Assembly: GCF_023517775.1 (NCBI RefSeq)
Contig: NZ_CP082904.1
Span: forward strand, 2,170,001-2,234,000
Source: Mixta hanseatica
GTDB lineage: Bacteria > Pseudomonadota > Gammaproteobacteria > Enterobacterales > Enterobacteriaceae
Direction: 5' to 3'
Length of the DNA: 64,000 bases
In this document: piece by piece, positions 46,318 to 55,264 of the stretch
How positions within the stretch are numbered: position 1 is the first letter of the stretch
Layout of the letters: each line of letters starts with the position of its first letter
Program-made: the position numbers and the translations under genes
The notes under the pieces: generated by a model
What the model saw: the letters and a program-made list of their open reading frames with translations, nothing else
What the model was told of the DNA's origin: nothing
Database searches by the model: none

Positions 46318-47786
46318 AAGCATAGTTCCTTACGCGGTTGTTTCAGCGCCTGAAAACGCGACCAGCTGTCGGTTAGCGCGCTGTCTGAAATAGGTTGGAT
46401 AAGATGAGAAGGAAAATTTTGCGCGATGCAGCGCCGGAAGGCGTCTACATCCGCCATCTCGCCATGGGCGATCAGCTGGCTACCAATATTGCCCAGCGTC
46501 GAGGCTTCAATCGGACCGACGCTCACCGGCAGCTGACAGGCATTGGCGCAAAGTTGGTTCAGCAACGGGTTCTGACTGCCGCCGCCGACAATATGCAGAC
46601 GCTTAAAGGCGGCGCCGCGCAGCGCGGCCAGCTCTTCGCTTACCTGACGGTAAAGCAGCGCCAGGCTATCAAAGATGCAGCGCGCCAGCGCAACCGGGCT
46701 GTGCGGCACCGGCATCGCCTGCTCAGCGCAGGCATCCTGAATTTCGCGCACCATGCTGGCCGGATTGATAAAACGCGCATCGTTGGCATCGATAATCGCC
46801 AGACAGGCGGGATAGTGCGCCGCCTCATCAATCAGCGCGCACAGATCATCAATTTGCAGCTCATCGCAGACGCGCTGCAGCAGCCACAGCCCCATAATAT
46901 TTTTCAGCACGCGATAGCGCCCTTCCGCGCCGCCCTCGTTGGTAATATTGGCTGCCAGCGCGGCGGCGTCATTAAACGGCGTCCGGCTTTCACAGCCCAA
47001 CAGCGACCAGGTGCCCGAGCAAAGATAAGCCTCGTCGGCGCCGGTGAGCGGCGTGGCCAACACCGCGCTGGCGGTATCGTGCGTGGCGACGGCAACAACC
47101 GGAATGCGTAAACCGCTGCGGCTCTGCCATTCTCCCACCGGAGCGCCGGGCAGGCGCGGCTTGCCAAACCACTCGGCGCGTGCGCCGGCCCAGTTCAACA
47201 GCGCGCCGTCCCACTCGCCGGTGGCGAGGTTAAGCAATTGGGTGGTGCTGGCGTTGGTATATTCCCAGTTCATCTGGCCGGTTAAACGGTACTGCAGATA
47301 GTCCGGGATCATCAGAGCGTGCGCAACGCGATCCCGCAGTTCAGGATGCGCCTGGCTAAAAGCGCGCAGCTGATAGAGGGTATTAAACGGCAGGAACTGG
47401 ATGCCGGTATGCTGCCAAATCACCTCGCGGCCCAGCTCGCGCTGCGCCTGTGCCATCAGGCCGTGGGTACGCTTATCGCGATAGGAAATCGGCAGGCCGA
47501 CGCGTTCGCCTGTCGCGTCGAGCATGATCATATCCACGCCCCATGTGTCGATGCCGATACTGTCCGGCACCACGCCGCGGGCCAGCAGCTGTTCCAGTCC
47601 TTCACGGATCGCCTGCTCCAGCGCGTCGATATCCCAGCAGTCATATCCATCAATCTGACAACGTTGATTAGCAAAGCGGCTAACTTGCTCCAGCGTGAGC
47701 GCCTGAGTCTCCGGCTGGTAGCGTGCCAGCATGATACGGCCGCTGGAGGCGCCGAGATCGATAGCAACAAAATGGCGGTGCATCAT
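46314..47786 (-). CDS. rhaB: Rhamnulokinase
   Basis: RhaB phosphorylates L-rhamnulose with ATP. The 490-residue FGGY kinase matches E. coli RhaB in length and motifs: [18 protein letters not shown] (phosphate 1), [38 protein letters not shown], and the adenosine motif [16 protein letters not shown] chose the ATG at 47786 ([12 protein letters not shown]), which follows AGGA; the longer frame reaches into the promoter. It is the first gene of rhaBADM. Its promoter has the RhaS/CRP arrangement found also at rhaT and aldA. Confidence 0.96.
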   Translation of the reverse strand: MMHRHFVAIDLGASSGRIMLARYQPETQALTLEQVSRFANQRCQIDGYDCWDIDALEQAIREGLEQLLARGVVPDSIGIDTWGVDMIMLDATGERVGLPISYRDKRTHGLMAQAQRELGREVIWQHTGIQFLPFNTLYQLRAFSQAHPELRDRVAHALMIPDYLQYRLTGQMNWEYTNASTTQLLNLATGEWDGALLNWAGARAEWFGKPRLPGAPVGEWQSRSGLRIPVVAVATHDTASAVLATPLTGADEAYLCSGTWSLLGCESRTPFNDAAALAANITNEGGAEGRYRVLKNIMGLWLLQRVCDELQIDDLCALIDEAAHYPACLAIIDANDARFINPASMVREIQDACAEQAMPVPHSPVALARCIFDSLALLYRQVSEELAALRGAAFKRLHIVGGGSQNPLLNQLCANACQLPVSVGPIEASTLGNIGSQLIAHGEMADVDAFRRCIAQNFPSHLIQPISDSALTDSWSRFQALKQPRKELCL

Positions 47787-47842
47787 AAGATTCGCTTCCT
47801 GATGAAACATGCTCACCAGTGTAAAAAGCTGCGAATTCCGCA

Positions 47843-47879
47843 CCTTGCTGCCAGTGCCAACGTTTTTACCCGGCTGGCA
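47843..47879 (-). promoter_or_regulatory. RhaS activator site of the rhaBADM promoter
   Basis: On the minus strand the bases read TGCCA, 16 bases, GGCA, 8 bases, AAGG. The pattern fits remembered features of the E. coli rhaBAD RhaS site (TGCCA in one half, AAGG at the end). A -10-like TACACT follows 19 bases downstream (47823-47818). Confidence 0.75.
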
Positions 47880-47895
47880 GGGGCGTAAAGAAGGA

Positions 47896-47911
47896 CGTGA
47901 AGCAGCTCACA
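47896..47911. promoter_or_regulatory. CRP site of the rhaBADM promoter
   Basis: CGTGA-AGCAGC-TCACA matches 9 of 10 CRP consensus positions. Its centre is 26.5 bases upstream of the middle of the TGCCA element, and about 92.5 from the deduced start of transcription, as in E. coli. Confidence 0.75.
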
Positions 47912-48084
47912 AAACTGTTTTTCCCCGCCGTGGCGATAGGGTGTGACCCTTGCCGCAATTTTGAAGATTTCCAGCTATTTCTGGAAAAATTAACCGCTTA
48001 ACCCTGTTTTGCGGTGCAAAATTCAAGGTAAGTTAAGCGCGCGCTGGCTAGTATCGGTCGCACAGAGGTAAACGAGGACGCATC

Positions 48085-48909
48085 ATGACCGTATTACATA
48101 GCGACGATTTTTTTCCGCAGGGCGATCTACCGGTAGCTATTGAACCCCGGGCGCCGCAGGGCGTTTTTCCTGAACATCATCATGACTTTCATGAAATCGT
48201 GCTGGTGGAACAGGGTGCGGGCATTCATATATTTAACGGCCAGCCCCAGTCGCTGTGCGGCGGCTGCGTCTGCTTTGTGCGCGATCACGATCGTCATCTC
48301 TATGAACAGACGGAGAACTTATTCCTGACCAATGTGCTGTGGCGTGGTCCTCAGGCGTTTCGCTTTCTTACCGGGCTACAGGATTTACTGCCGCAGGAGC
48401 ACGATGGCCGTTACCCTTCCCACTGGCGCATCAGCAATCGGGTTATGACGCAGGCGAAAACGTTGGTGGCGCAGCTGCAGGAGCCTGACGGCAGCGATGC
48501 CATGGGGCAACGCGTACACCAGGAGCTGACTTTTATGCAACTGCTGGTTCTGCTACGTCAGGGCTGCCGCGAGCAGGAGAGCGATGCGCAAGAGGCCCGC
48601 CTGCTGCGCCTGCTTGACTGGCTTAACGAACACTACAGCGAAGATATCGACTGGGAGGCGCTGGCGGATCGCTTTTCGCTGTCGCTGCGAACCCTGCACC
48701 GTCAGCTTAAACAGCAAACCGGTAGTACGCCGCAGCGCTATCTTAATCGGCTGCGTCTTTTGCAGGCGCGCCACCTACTACGCCATAGCGAAATGCGGAT
48801 TACGGATATTGCGTTTCAGTGCGGCTTTGGCGACAGCAATCACTTTTCAACGCTGTTTCGTCGTGAATTTGGCTGCGCGCCGCGCGCCGAGCGACAGCAG
48901 ATGTGGTAA
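48085..48909 (+). CDS. rhaS: L-rhamnose-responsive activator RhaS
   Basis: RhaS binds L-rhamnose and activates rhaBADM, rhaT and here probably aldA. The 274-residue AraC family protein matches E. coli Rha[23 protein letters not shown], the cupin sensor [27 protein letters not shown] and [12 protein letters not shown], and the helix-turn-helix [17 protein letters not shown] and [26 protein letters not shown] precedes the start. Upstream, a GCAA-N2-TT-N1-AAG motif occurs twice (47954 and 48016), perhaps RhaR half-sites. rhaR follows after 14 bases. Confidence 0.93.
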   Translation: MTVLHSDDFFPQGDLPVAIEPRAPQGVFPEHHHDFHEIVLVEQGAGIHIFNGQPQSLCGGCVCFVRDHDRHLYEQTENLFLTNVLWRGPQAFRFLTGLQDLLPQEHDGRYPSHWRISNRVMTQAKTLVAQLQEPDGSDAMGQRVHQELTFMQLLVLLRQGCREQESDAQEARLLRLLDWLNEHYSEDIDWEALADRFSLSLRTLHRQLKQQTGSTPQRYLNRLRLLQARHLLRHSEMRITDIAFQCGFGDSNHFSTLFRREFGCAPRAERQQMW

Positions 48910-48923
48910 CACAGGAGAACACC

Positions 48924-49793
48924 ATGGGGTTAACCCTGGCGAAGGCGGACTATTTTCCCTCTGAAGCGATGCCGGTGTCGGTCGCCGACCGTGCGCCGCA
49001 GCCCTCTTTCCCGCCCCATCAACATGAATTCAGTGAAATTGTTATCGTCTGGCGCGGCAACGGCCTGCACGTGCTGAACGATCGCCCATGGCTGGTCACC
49101 TGCGGCGATCTGTTTTATATCCAGCACAGCGACTGCCACAGCTATGAATCGGTCAACGATCTGGTGCTGGATAATATCCTTTATTGTCAGGAGCGTTTTC
49201 GGCTGGGGCTGGACTGGAGCCAGCTGCTGCCGCTGGATGATGCTGACTATCGTGTCCACTGGCGCTTAACCACGCGCGGCATGGCGCTGGCGCGCGGCGT
49301 GATTTTGCAACTGGAGCAGGAGAGCCGTAAAACCGATATGCTTTCTATGCAGTTGGCGGAGGCGCTGTTTCTACAGCTGGCGCTTATCCTGCGGCGGCAT
49401 CGCTACGTGGCCGAGCGTGCCGGCGAACTGCCGGAAGGCGAGCAGCTCGATTTGCTGATGTCCGCTATCCAGGCCAGCACCGCCCGTCCCTTCGATCTGG
49501 CCGCCTTCTGCCAGCATAACCGGCTCAGCGAACGCGCCCTGAAACAGCTGTTTCGTCAGCAAACCGGAATGACCATTGGCCATTATCTGCGTCAGCTGCA
49601 GCTGTGCCAGGCTAAATATCTGCTGCGCAGTACGGCGTTACTGATTGGCGAAGTGGCCTCCCGCTGCGGCTTTGATGACAGCAACTACTTTTCCGCCGTC
49701 TTTACGCGCGAAACCGGCTTTACCCCCAGCGCCTGGCGGCAACGCTTTGAGCGTCCCGGCAAATTTCAGCTACAGCCGGAACAGCAAAAATAA
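48924..49793 (+). CDS. rhaR: L-rhamnose-responsive activator RhaR
   Basis: RhaR binds rhamnose and activates rhaSR. The 289-residue AraC family protein shares with E. coli RhaR the sensor stretch [43 protein letters not shown], and the DNA-binding part [26 protein letters not shown] and [29 protein letters not shown]. The ATG at 48924 follows AGGAG; it lies 14 bases after rhaS. Confidence 0.93.
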   Translation: MGLTLAKADYFPSEAMPVSVADRAPQPSFPPHQHEFSEIVIVWRGNGLHVLNDRPWLVTCGDLFYIQHSDCHSYESVNDLVLDNILYCQERFRLGLDWSQLLPLDDADYRVHWRLTTRGMALARGVILQLEQESRKTDMLSMQLAEALFLQLALILRRHRYVAERAGELPEGEQLDLLMSAIQASTARPFDLAAFCQHNRLSERALKQLFRQQTGMTIGHYLRQLQLCQAKYLLRSTALLIGEVASRCGFDDSNYFSAVFTRETGFTPSAWRQRFERPGKFQLQPEQQK

Positions 49794-49934
49794 CCCCCGC
49801 CTGGTCCTGCGTTGTCGGTAGGAACGGGGCGCTTTTCCCTCTGGCGCCCGCCCCAAAGCGGCGGCTGTGGCAAAATCGCCAGGGGCTGCAAACAGGCCGC
49901 GGCCTGGCTCTGTTGCCGCCAGGCCGCCCGCCCG

Positions 49935-50969
49935 TTAACCGGCCATGCCCATGCCAACTACGTTCGCCGCCAGAATAATGACCAGACACCCCACCGAAAG
50001 CACCCTGACCGGACGACGCCCTACCGCGTGCCACTCTTTCATCAGCAATCCGACGATGCCGCCGCACAGTACATACAGGCTCATATGCAGCATCCAGCTG
50101 ACAAAGTCATACTGCGCCGGAATATTGGCGTGGCCCCAGGCATAGAAAAAGAATTGTAGATACCACATCAGGCCGCCAAGCATGGCAAAGGCGATATTCG
50201 CTCCCAGCAGGGGTTTCGCCAGAGAGAAATCCGCTTTTACCGACAGCGTTGGTTTTACCGCCAGACGCACAAAGCAGTAAGCCAGGTTTACCAACGCCCC
50301 ACCCCCCATGATGACTACATAGCTCGGCAGCGCAACGTATAGCGGGTTGATACCGGCAGCGGCGGCAGCTTCGTGCATCGGTTTTGCCGCATCCATTGCA
50401 AATGACATGCCGGCGGAAAAAATGCCGCACAGCACCGCCAGTACTAACCCCTTTTTCAGGTTGAACTCTTCCGCGCTGATGCCCAGCGCACGCTCTTTCA
50501 GGAAACCCGCGCGGGAAACAATGATCACCCCGACCAGCGCAATCAGTACGCCCAGCAGCGTCATTCGCCCGCCGGCAGAGCTGAACAGTACCATAAAGCG
50601 CCCCTGCAGCAGCGGCGTCATCAGCGTACCGACCACCAGCGTAATGCCAATAGCGATGCCAATGCCCATCGACATGCCGAGATAGCGCATCGTTAGTCCA
50701 TAGTTAACATTACCGATTCCCCACATGGCGCCGAACAAAAACACCGGCAGCAGCTGCGACAAACTGAATTGCTGGAAATATCCCCAGAAATCGGGCAGCA
50801 GCACCGCGCTGACCGACCAGGGCAGAATTAACCAGGACATAACGCCGCCCACTGACCACATCGTTTCCCATGACCAGTTTCTGACGCGTTTCAACGGGGC
50901 ATAAAAACAGGCGGCGCTGGCGGCACCGACCAGATGCCAGAGAATGCCGGCAAGGATTGCGTTGTTCAT
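49935..50969 (-). CDS. rhaT: L-rhamnose/proton symporter
   Basis: RhaT imports L-rhamnose with a proton. The 344-residue protein with about ten membrane segments matches E. coli Rha[67 protein letters not shown], and [42 protein letters not shown]. It is convergent with rhaR and divergent from aldA. Its promoter region carries the same RhaS/CRP layout as rhaB. Confidence 0.95.
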   Translation of the reverse strand: MNNAILAGILWHLVGAASAACFYAPLKRVRNWSWETMWSVGGVMSWLILPWSVSAVLLPDFWGYFQQFSLSQLLPVFLFGAMWGIGNVNYGLTMRYLGMSMGIGIAIGITLVVGTLMTPLLQGRFMVLFSSAGGRMTLLGVLIALVGVIIVSRAGFLKERALGISAEEFNLKKGLVLAVLCGIFSAGMSFAMDAAKPMHEAAAAAGINPLYVALPSYVVIMGGGALVNLAYCFVRLAVKPTLSVKADFSLAKPLLGANIAFAMLGGLMWYLQFFFYAWGHANIPAQYDFVSWMLHMSLYVLCGGIVGLLMKEWHAVGRRPVRVLSVGCLVIILAANVVGMGMAG

Positions 50970-51051
50970 CGTTATTCCTTAGTAAGGTTGAGGCCAGCAG
51001 GAGAAGAGACTCCCGATTACTGCGAGTCTAAAGAGTTCATTTCCTCGCCAG

Positions 51052-51088
51052 CCTTTCGCTGGCTGCCCGCCTGCGGATTGTGATGGCA
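51052..51088 (-). promoter_or_regulatory. RhaS activator site of the rhaT promoter
   Basis: On the minus strand: TGCCA, 16 bases, GGCA, 8 bases, AAGG, the same spacing as at rhaB. A -10-like TAGACT follows (51030-51025). Confidence 0.75.
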
Positions 51089-51104
51089 AAAATCAGCAGG
51101 TCCC

Positions 51105-51120
51105 GGCGATAACGATCACA
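51105..51120. promoter_or_regulatory. CRP-like site of the rhaT promoter
   Basis: On the minus strand TGTGA-TCGTTA-TCGCC matches 8 of 10 CRP positions. Its centre is 26.5 bases from the TGCCA element, exactly as at rhaB. Confidence 0.65.
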
Positions 51121-51201
51121 AATTAATCACAGCGTCCCTTCTGCGCATTGTCCGGCGCCTTTGGCGTTAAATTATTGCTGTAAAAGCGTAATTTCAGGTT
51201 A

Positions 51202-51217
51202 TGTAATCCAGGTCAGG
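51202..51217. promoter_or_regulatory. Weak CRP-like site of the aldA promoter
   Basis: TGTAA-TCCAGG-TCAGG matches 7 of 10 CRP positions. On its own it would be ignored, but its centre lies 26.5 bases upstream of the TGCCA element, the same distance as at rhaB and rhaT. Confidence 0.5.
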
Positions 51218-51233
51218 TCAATTTCTGTATTTT

Positions 51234-51270
51234 TGCCAGTGAACCGGAATAAATGGCATTCAACGGAAGG
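51234..51270 (+). promoter_or_regulatory. RhaS activator site of the aldA promoter
   Basis: On the plus strand: TGCCA (51234-51238), 16 bases, GGCA (51255-51258), 8 bases, AAGG (51267-51270). All elements and spacings equal those at rhaB and rhaT. Confidence 0.72.
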
Positions 51271-51366
51271 TGAATTCCCGGCCCCCAGGTAAAGGTGGCG
51301 AGATTAAACAATTTCATATCTTTTTATTAACCAGAAGAAGCAGAATTGATAACGGAGAGCGGGCGC

Positions 51367-52803
51367 ATGGCAACCATTCAAAAACAAATGTATATCGACG
51401 GTGAATTTCAGTCTCATCAGGGCGCATGGATTGACGTGATTAACCCGGCGACGGAAGCGGTGATTGCCCAGGTGCCGGAAGGCAGCCGTGAAGACGCGCA
51501 GCGCGCCATTGATGCAGCGGAGGCGGCACAGCCGCAGTGGGAAGCGTTACCCGCGGTAGCGCGCGGCGTCTGGCTGCATAAAATCGCCGCCGCCATTCGC
51601 CAGCGCGAGCCGGAGCTGACCGCAACCATTGTTGCCGAAGGCGGCAAAACCCAGGGGCTGGCGCAAACCGAAGTGCTGTTTACCGCCGATTATCTGGATT
51701 ATATGGCGGAGTGGGCGCGACGCTATGAAGGCGAAATCGTGCAGAGCGATCGCCCCAATGAAAACATTTTCGTCTTTAAAAAGGCGATTGGCGTCACCAC
51801 CGGCATTCTGCCGTGGAACTTCCCTTTCTTTCTGATCGCGCGTAAAGCCGCGCCGGCGCTGATCACCGGCAATACGATTGTGCTGAAGCCCAGCGAAGTG
51901 ACGCCGCTTAACGCCGTGATCTTTGCAGAAATCGTGCAGCAGGTAGGCCTGCCGAAAGGGGTGTTCAATATTGTTTTCGGCTACGGTCCGGTAGTGGGCC
52001 AGGAGCTGGCCGCTAATCCGAAGGTCGGCATGGTCAGCCTGACCGGCAGCGTTAATGCCGGTATTCAGACCATGACAGCGGCGGCGCAGAACGTCACTAA
52101 AGTGTCGCTGGAGCTGGGCGGTAAAGCGCCAGCGATTGTCATGAACGATGCCGATGTTGAGTTGGCGGTAAAAGCCATTGTCAGCTCGCGCATCATCAAT
52201 TCAGGTCAGGTGTGTAACTGCGCAGAGCGCGTCTACGTGCAGGAGGGCATCTATGACGCCTTTATGGCGCGCCTGACGGCAGCGTTCAGCAAGATCACCT
52301 ACGGCAACCCGGCGGAACAGCACGATGTGGATATGGGGCCGCTGATCAATGCCGCCGCCCTGCAGCGCGTGGAAGAAAAAGTAGCGCATGCGTTACAACA
52401 GGGCGCGCAGCTGATTGCCGGCGGTAAGCGGGCCGGTGCGACGGGCTATTTCTTTCAACCCACAATCCTGAGCGGGGTTACGCAGGATATGGCGATCATG
52501 CAGGAAGAGATTTTCGGCCCGGTGTTGCCGGTTACCACGTTCCGCACGCTGGACGAGGCGATTGCGCTGGCTAACGACAGTGAATATGGCCTGACCTCCT
52601 CGCTCTATACGCAAAATTTGAATACCGCCATGCTGGCCCTGCGCCAGTTAAAATTTGGCGAAACCTATATCAATCGCGAGAATTTTGAAGCAATGCAGGG
52701 TTTTCATGCTGGCTGGCGTAAGTCCGGCATCGGCGGCGCGGACGGGCGTCATGGCCTGGAGGAATATCTGCAAACCCACGTTGCCTATTTACAGTTCAGC
52801 TAA
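51367..52803 (+). CDS. aldA: Lactaldehyde dehydrogenase
   Basis: AldA oxidises L-lactaldehyde, the product of the rhamnose pathway, to lactate with NAD+. The 478-residue protein matches E. coli AldA (479): MYIDGEFQSHQGAWIDVINPATEAVI, LPWNFPFFLIARKAAPALITGN, the catalytic Glu in LELGGKAPAIV, the catalytic Cys in INSGQVCNCAERVYVQ and EIFGPVLPV. The ATG at 51367 follows GGAG at 9 bases. It is located beside rhaT rather than apart from the rha genes, and its promoter has a RhaS site, giving it a clear place in rhamnose use. Confidence 0.93.
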   Translation: MATIQKQMYIDGEFQSHQGAWIDVINPATEAVIAQVPEGSREDAQRAIDAAEAAQPQWEALPAVARGVWLHKIAAAIRQREPELTATIVAEGGKTQGLAQTEVLFTADYLDYMAEWARRYEGEIVQSDRPNENIFVFKKAIGVTTGILPWNFPFFLIARKAAPALITGNTIVLKPSEVTPLNAVIFAEIVQQVGLPKGVFNIVFGYGPVVGQELAANPKVGMVSLTGSVNAGIQTMTAAAQNVTKVSLELGGKAPAIVMNDADVELAVKAIVSSRIINSGQVCNCAERVYVQEGIYDAFMARLTAAFSKITYGNPAEQHDVDMGPLINAAALQRVEEKVAHALQQGAQLIAGGKRAGATGYFFQPTILSGVTQDMAIMQEEIFGPVLPVTTFRTLDEAIALANDSEYGLTSSLYTQNLNTAMLALRQLKFGETYINRENFEAMQGFHAGWRKSGIGGADGRHGLEEYLQTHVAYLQFS

Positions 52804-52810
52804 GGCGGAT

Positions 52811-52840
52811 AAGCAAGCGGCACAGAGCTGCCGCTTGCTT
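52811..52840. terminator. Hairpin between aldA and the LacI-type gene
   Basis: AAGCAAGCGGCA, loop CAGAGC, TGCCGCTTGCTT. A perfect 12-base stem, but followed by CCC rather than a T-run on the plus strand, so termination may be weak. Confidence 0.55.
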
Positions 52841-52914
52841 CCCGTACCCCGTGTCCGCTACGTCTGGCGGACTGCAAGTAAAAAGTGACGCTGTCACGCA
52901 ACGCATCCCCCTTC

Positions 52915-53838
52915 TTAAGGCGCAATCAGGCTGCCGCGTAGCGGAGGAAAGCAGGACTGCTCGCCGCGGATAAGCTGCAGCGCCCGCTGCGCCAGCATAT
53001 CCAGCGGCCATGCCATTTGCGGCATCTCAGGCGCGCCTACCACCGGCACCGCGCCGTCCAGGCTGAATACCATCACCTCCTGCGGCACCTGACGCTGATA
53101 GCGCCGCAGCAGCGCGATCGCCTCGCGGCTTTTTATATAGTCGGTGACCAGCAGCGCATCGAAAGCGGTATGACGATTGATCAACGTCTGCAGCGCAACG
53201 CTAACCGACTCTTCCTGTCCACAGATAAGCTGACGATTATAGGGCAGCGCCGCGCTTTCCAGCGCCGCGCAATAACCCGCCAACACCTGCTCTGCCGCCT
53301 CGCCGTGGCTAAAATTAAACAGCACGATTTTGCGCCGCTGCTGGCTGAAAAGGTAATGACAGGCGGTCAGGCTGGCGAACTGGTAATCGATCGCCAGCTG
53401 CGGCCCTTCGCCGCCGTCAAGACAATCGATCAGCACCGCCTGTTTCGCCTCCTCCGGCAACGCAAAGCGTGCGCCCACTACCATCACCGCATCACAGCGC
53501 CCGGCTCCCAGCTCCTCCATCGCCACCGCCACCGCCGGTGCGCTATTAGCAAAGCGCAGCAGCAGATGTTTGCCATCCTGACTAAGCGCTTTTTCCAGCG
53601 CCTGCAGATAGCCGGTAGCCTGCTGGACATGCTCAGTAGCGCAGATAACGCCGATGCAGTGGGTTTTTTGGTAGCTTAAAGACTGGGCAATCGCGTTCGG
53701 TTTATAGTTCAGTTTCTCAACGGCGCGCAGCACAGCATCGCGGCTCTCGTCCTTAACGCCGCGACTGCCGCTAAGCACCCGGGAAACGGTTGCTTTTGAT
53801 ACTTTAGCCAGGCGCGAAACATCATTAATACTCGCCAT
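52915..53838 (-). CDS. LacI family repressor of the beta-glucoside operon
   Basis: This 307-residue repressor has an N-terminal LacI helix-turn-helix (MASINDVSRLAKVSKATVSRVLSGSRGVKDESRDAVLRAVEKLNYKPNAIAQSL) and a periplasmic-binding-protein-like sensor. It resembles AscG/BglR-type repressors. It starts at 53838 (MASIND), the conserved LacI start; the longer frame overlaps the phospho-glucosidase gene. As last gene of the operon IIB-IIC-GH1-LacI it should control its own operon through the palindrome at 56957. The inducer is probably a phosphorylated beta-glucoside. Confidence 0.87.
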   Translation of the reverse strand: MASINDVSRLAKVSKATVSRVLSGSRGVKDESRDAVLRAVEKLNYKPNAIAQSLSYQKTHCIGVICATEHVQQATGYLQALEKALSQDGKHLLLRFANSAPAVAVAMEELGAGRCDAVMVVGARFALPEEAKQAVLIDCLDGGEGPQLAIDYQFASLTACHYLFSQQRRKIVLFNFSHGEAAEQVLAGYCAALESAALPYNRQLICGQEESVSVALQTLINRHTAFDALLVTDYIKSREAIALLRRYQRQVPQEVMVFSLDGAVPVVGAPEMPQMAWPLDMLAQRALQLIRGEQSCFPPLRGSLIAP

Positions 53839-53858
53839 AGGGGTACTTATCTCTCCGC

Positions 53859-55253
53859 TCAATCGCTGTTTTGCGTAAACCCACGCTCGCTGGCTACGCG
53901 TGCAAACCACTCACCGCTTTTTTTCACGCGGCGCTGCTGACTGTCAAGGTCAAGCTGCACAAAACCATAGCGGTTTTTATAAGCGTTGCTCCATGACCAG
54001 TTATCGATAAAGGTCCACATATGATACCCCAGGCAGTGCGATCCCTCCTGTAGCGCCCGATGCAGCCAAATTAAATGCTCGCGCACAAAGTCGATGCGAT
54101 AGTCATCCTGAATCTGGCCGTTCTGCTCAAAGCGCTGTTCATCCTCCACGCCCATGCCGTTTTCAGAGATGAAACAGCGCGGGTTGCCATAATGCTGGCG
54201 TAGATTGCTGAGAATGTCATAGATGCCCTTTTCATAGATTTCCCAGCCGCGATACGGATTCATTTTGCGCCCCGGCATCGCATAGTGATCGAAAAACCAC
54301 TCGGGCATAAACGGGCTGTGCGGATTGACCAGCGCATCGCGGCATTTTACCCGCCGCGGCTGATAGTAGTTGACGCCGAGCACATCGACACGCCCTTCCG
54401 CCAGTAACGCGCTATCACCGGGCTGGCTGACGGGCAACTGCTGATGCTCTTCCAGCAGCGCCACCAGCTCGGCCGGATAGTGGCCCAGCAGCGCCGGATC
54501 GAGGAAGCTGCGGTTAAAAAAGAGGTCGGCGATGTGCGCAGCCTGTTGATCGGCCGGATGCGTCGAGCGTGGATAAGAAGGCGTCAGATTAAGAATAATG
54601 CCGATTTCACCCGCATACTCCCCCTCGCGGAATAACTGTACTGCCCGCGCGTGCGCCAGCATCGTATGAAAAGCCACCGTGGCCGCCCGGCGAAAATCCA
54701 CCACACAAGGGTAATGGAAATCATACAGGTAGCCGCCCTCTACCGGCACAATCGGCTCATTAAAGGTAAACCAGTGTTTTACCCGATCGCCAAACAGCCG
54801 GAAGCAGGTTTGCGCATATTGCGCGTACGCCTCCACCACCTCGCGATTTTCCCAGCCGCCTATTTGCTGCATCGCCATCGGCATATCGAAATGGAACAGA
54901 TTGATAAAGGGCGTGATGCCCTGGCTGAGCATTTCGTCAATGACCTGATTATAAAAGCGTACCGCCTCCGGGTTCACTGCGCCGCGTCCGTCGGGAATCA
55001 AGCGCGACCAGGCTATTGAGGTACGAAAGGTGTTATGCCGCAACTGTTTTAGCAGCGCGATATCTTCACGCCAGTGCTGGTAGAACCCCGAGGTGTGCGC
55101 AGGTCCAACCTGACGATGAAAGCGGGTCGGTGATTCGGCAAACCAGCGATCCCAGATGGTTTCACTTTTGCCAAATTGCAGGCTGGCGCCCTCGGTTTGG
55201 GGCGCGCTGCTGGCGCTGCCCCACCAGAAGTCTGCGGGAAACTGATAATGCAT
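53859..55253 (-). CDS. 6-phospho-beta-glucosidase (GH1)
   Basis: This 464-residue enzyme splits phosphorylated beta-glucosides brought in by the PTS. GH1 catalytic residues are Glu166 in FTFNEP (acid/base) and Glu364 in FISENG (nucleophile). The C-terminal WSNAYKNRYGF carries the Lys and Tyr that bind the 6-phosphate in phospho-specific members. The N-terminus FPADFWWGSASSAPQTEG is standard. It lies 11 bases downstream of the IIC gene and 20 bases upstream of the repressor gene. Confidence 0.92.
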   Translation of the reverse strand: MHYQFPADFWWGSASSAPQTEGASLQFGKSETIWDRWFAESPTRFHRQVGPAHTSGFYQHWREDIALLKQLRHNTFRTSIAWSRLIPDGRGAVNPEAVRFYNQVIDEMLSQGITPFINLFHFDMPMAMQQIGGWENREVVEAYAQYAQTCFRLFGDRVKHWFTFNEPIVPVEGGYLYDFHYPCVVDFRRAATVAFHTMLAHARAVQLFREGEYAGEIGIILNLTPSYPRSTHPADQQAAHIADLFFNRSFLDPALLGHYPAELVALLEEHQQLPVSQPGDSALLAEGRVDVLGVNYYQPRRVKCRDALVNPHSPFMPEWFFDHYAMPGRKMNPYRGWEIYEKGIYDILSNLRQHYGNPRCFISENGMGVEDEQRFEQNGQIQDDYRIDFVREHLIWLHRALQEGSHCLGYHMWTFIDNWSWSNAYKNRYGFVQLDLDSQQRRVKKSGEWFARVASERGFTQNSD

Positions 55254-55264
55254 GAAGTGGCTCC

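Larger units (their letters stand above)
50970..51366. other. Shared regulatory region of rhaT and aldA
   Basis: These 397 bases between divergent rhaT and aldA hold no gene, but they contain two RhaS-type sites and two CRP-like sites, one pair facing each gene, as listed separately. Confidence 0.7.

Noticed and set aside
47942..47958. Second CRP-like site TGTGACCCTTGCCGCA in the rhaB-rhaS gap.
   Set aside because: Only the left half matches consensus well, and the spacing to rhaS cannot be judged without a mapped start site.
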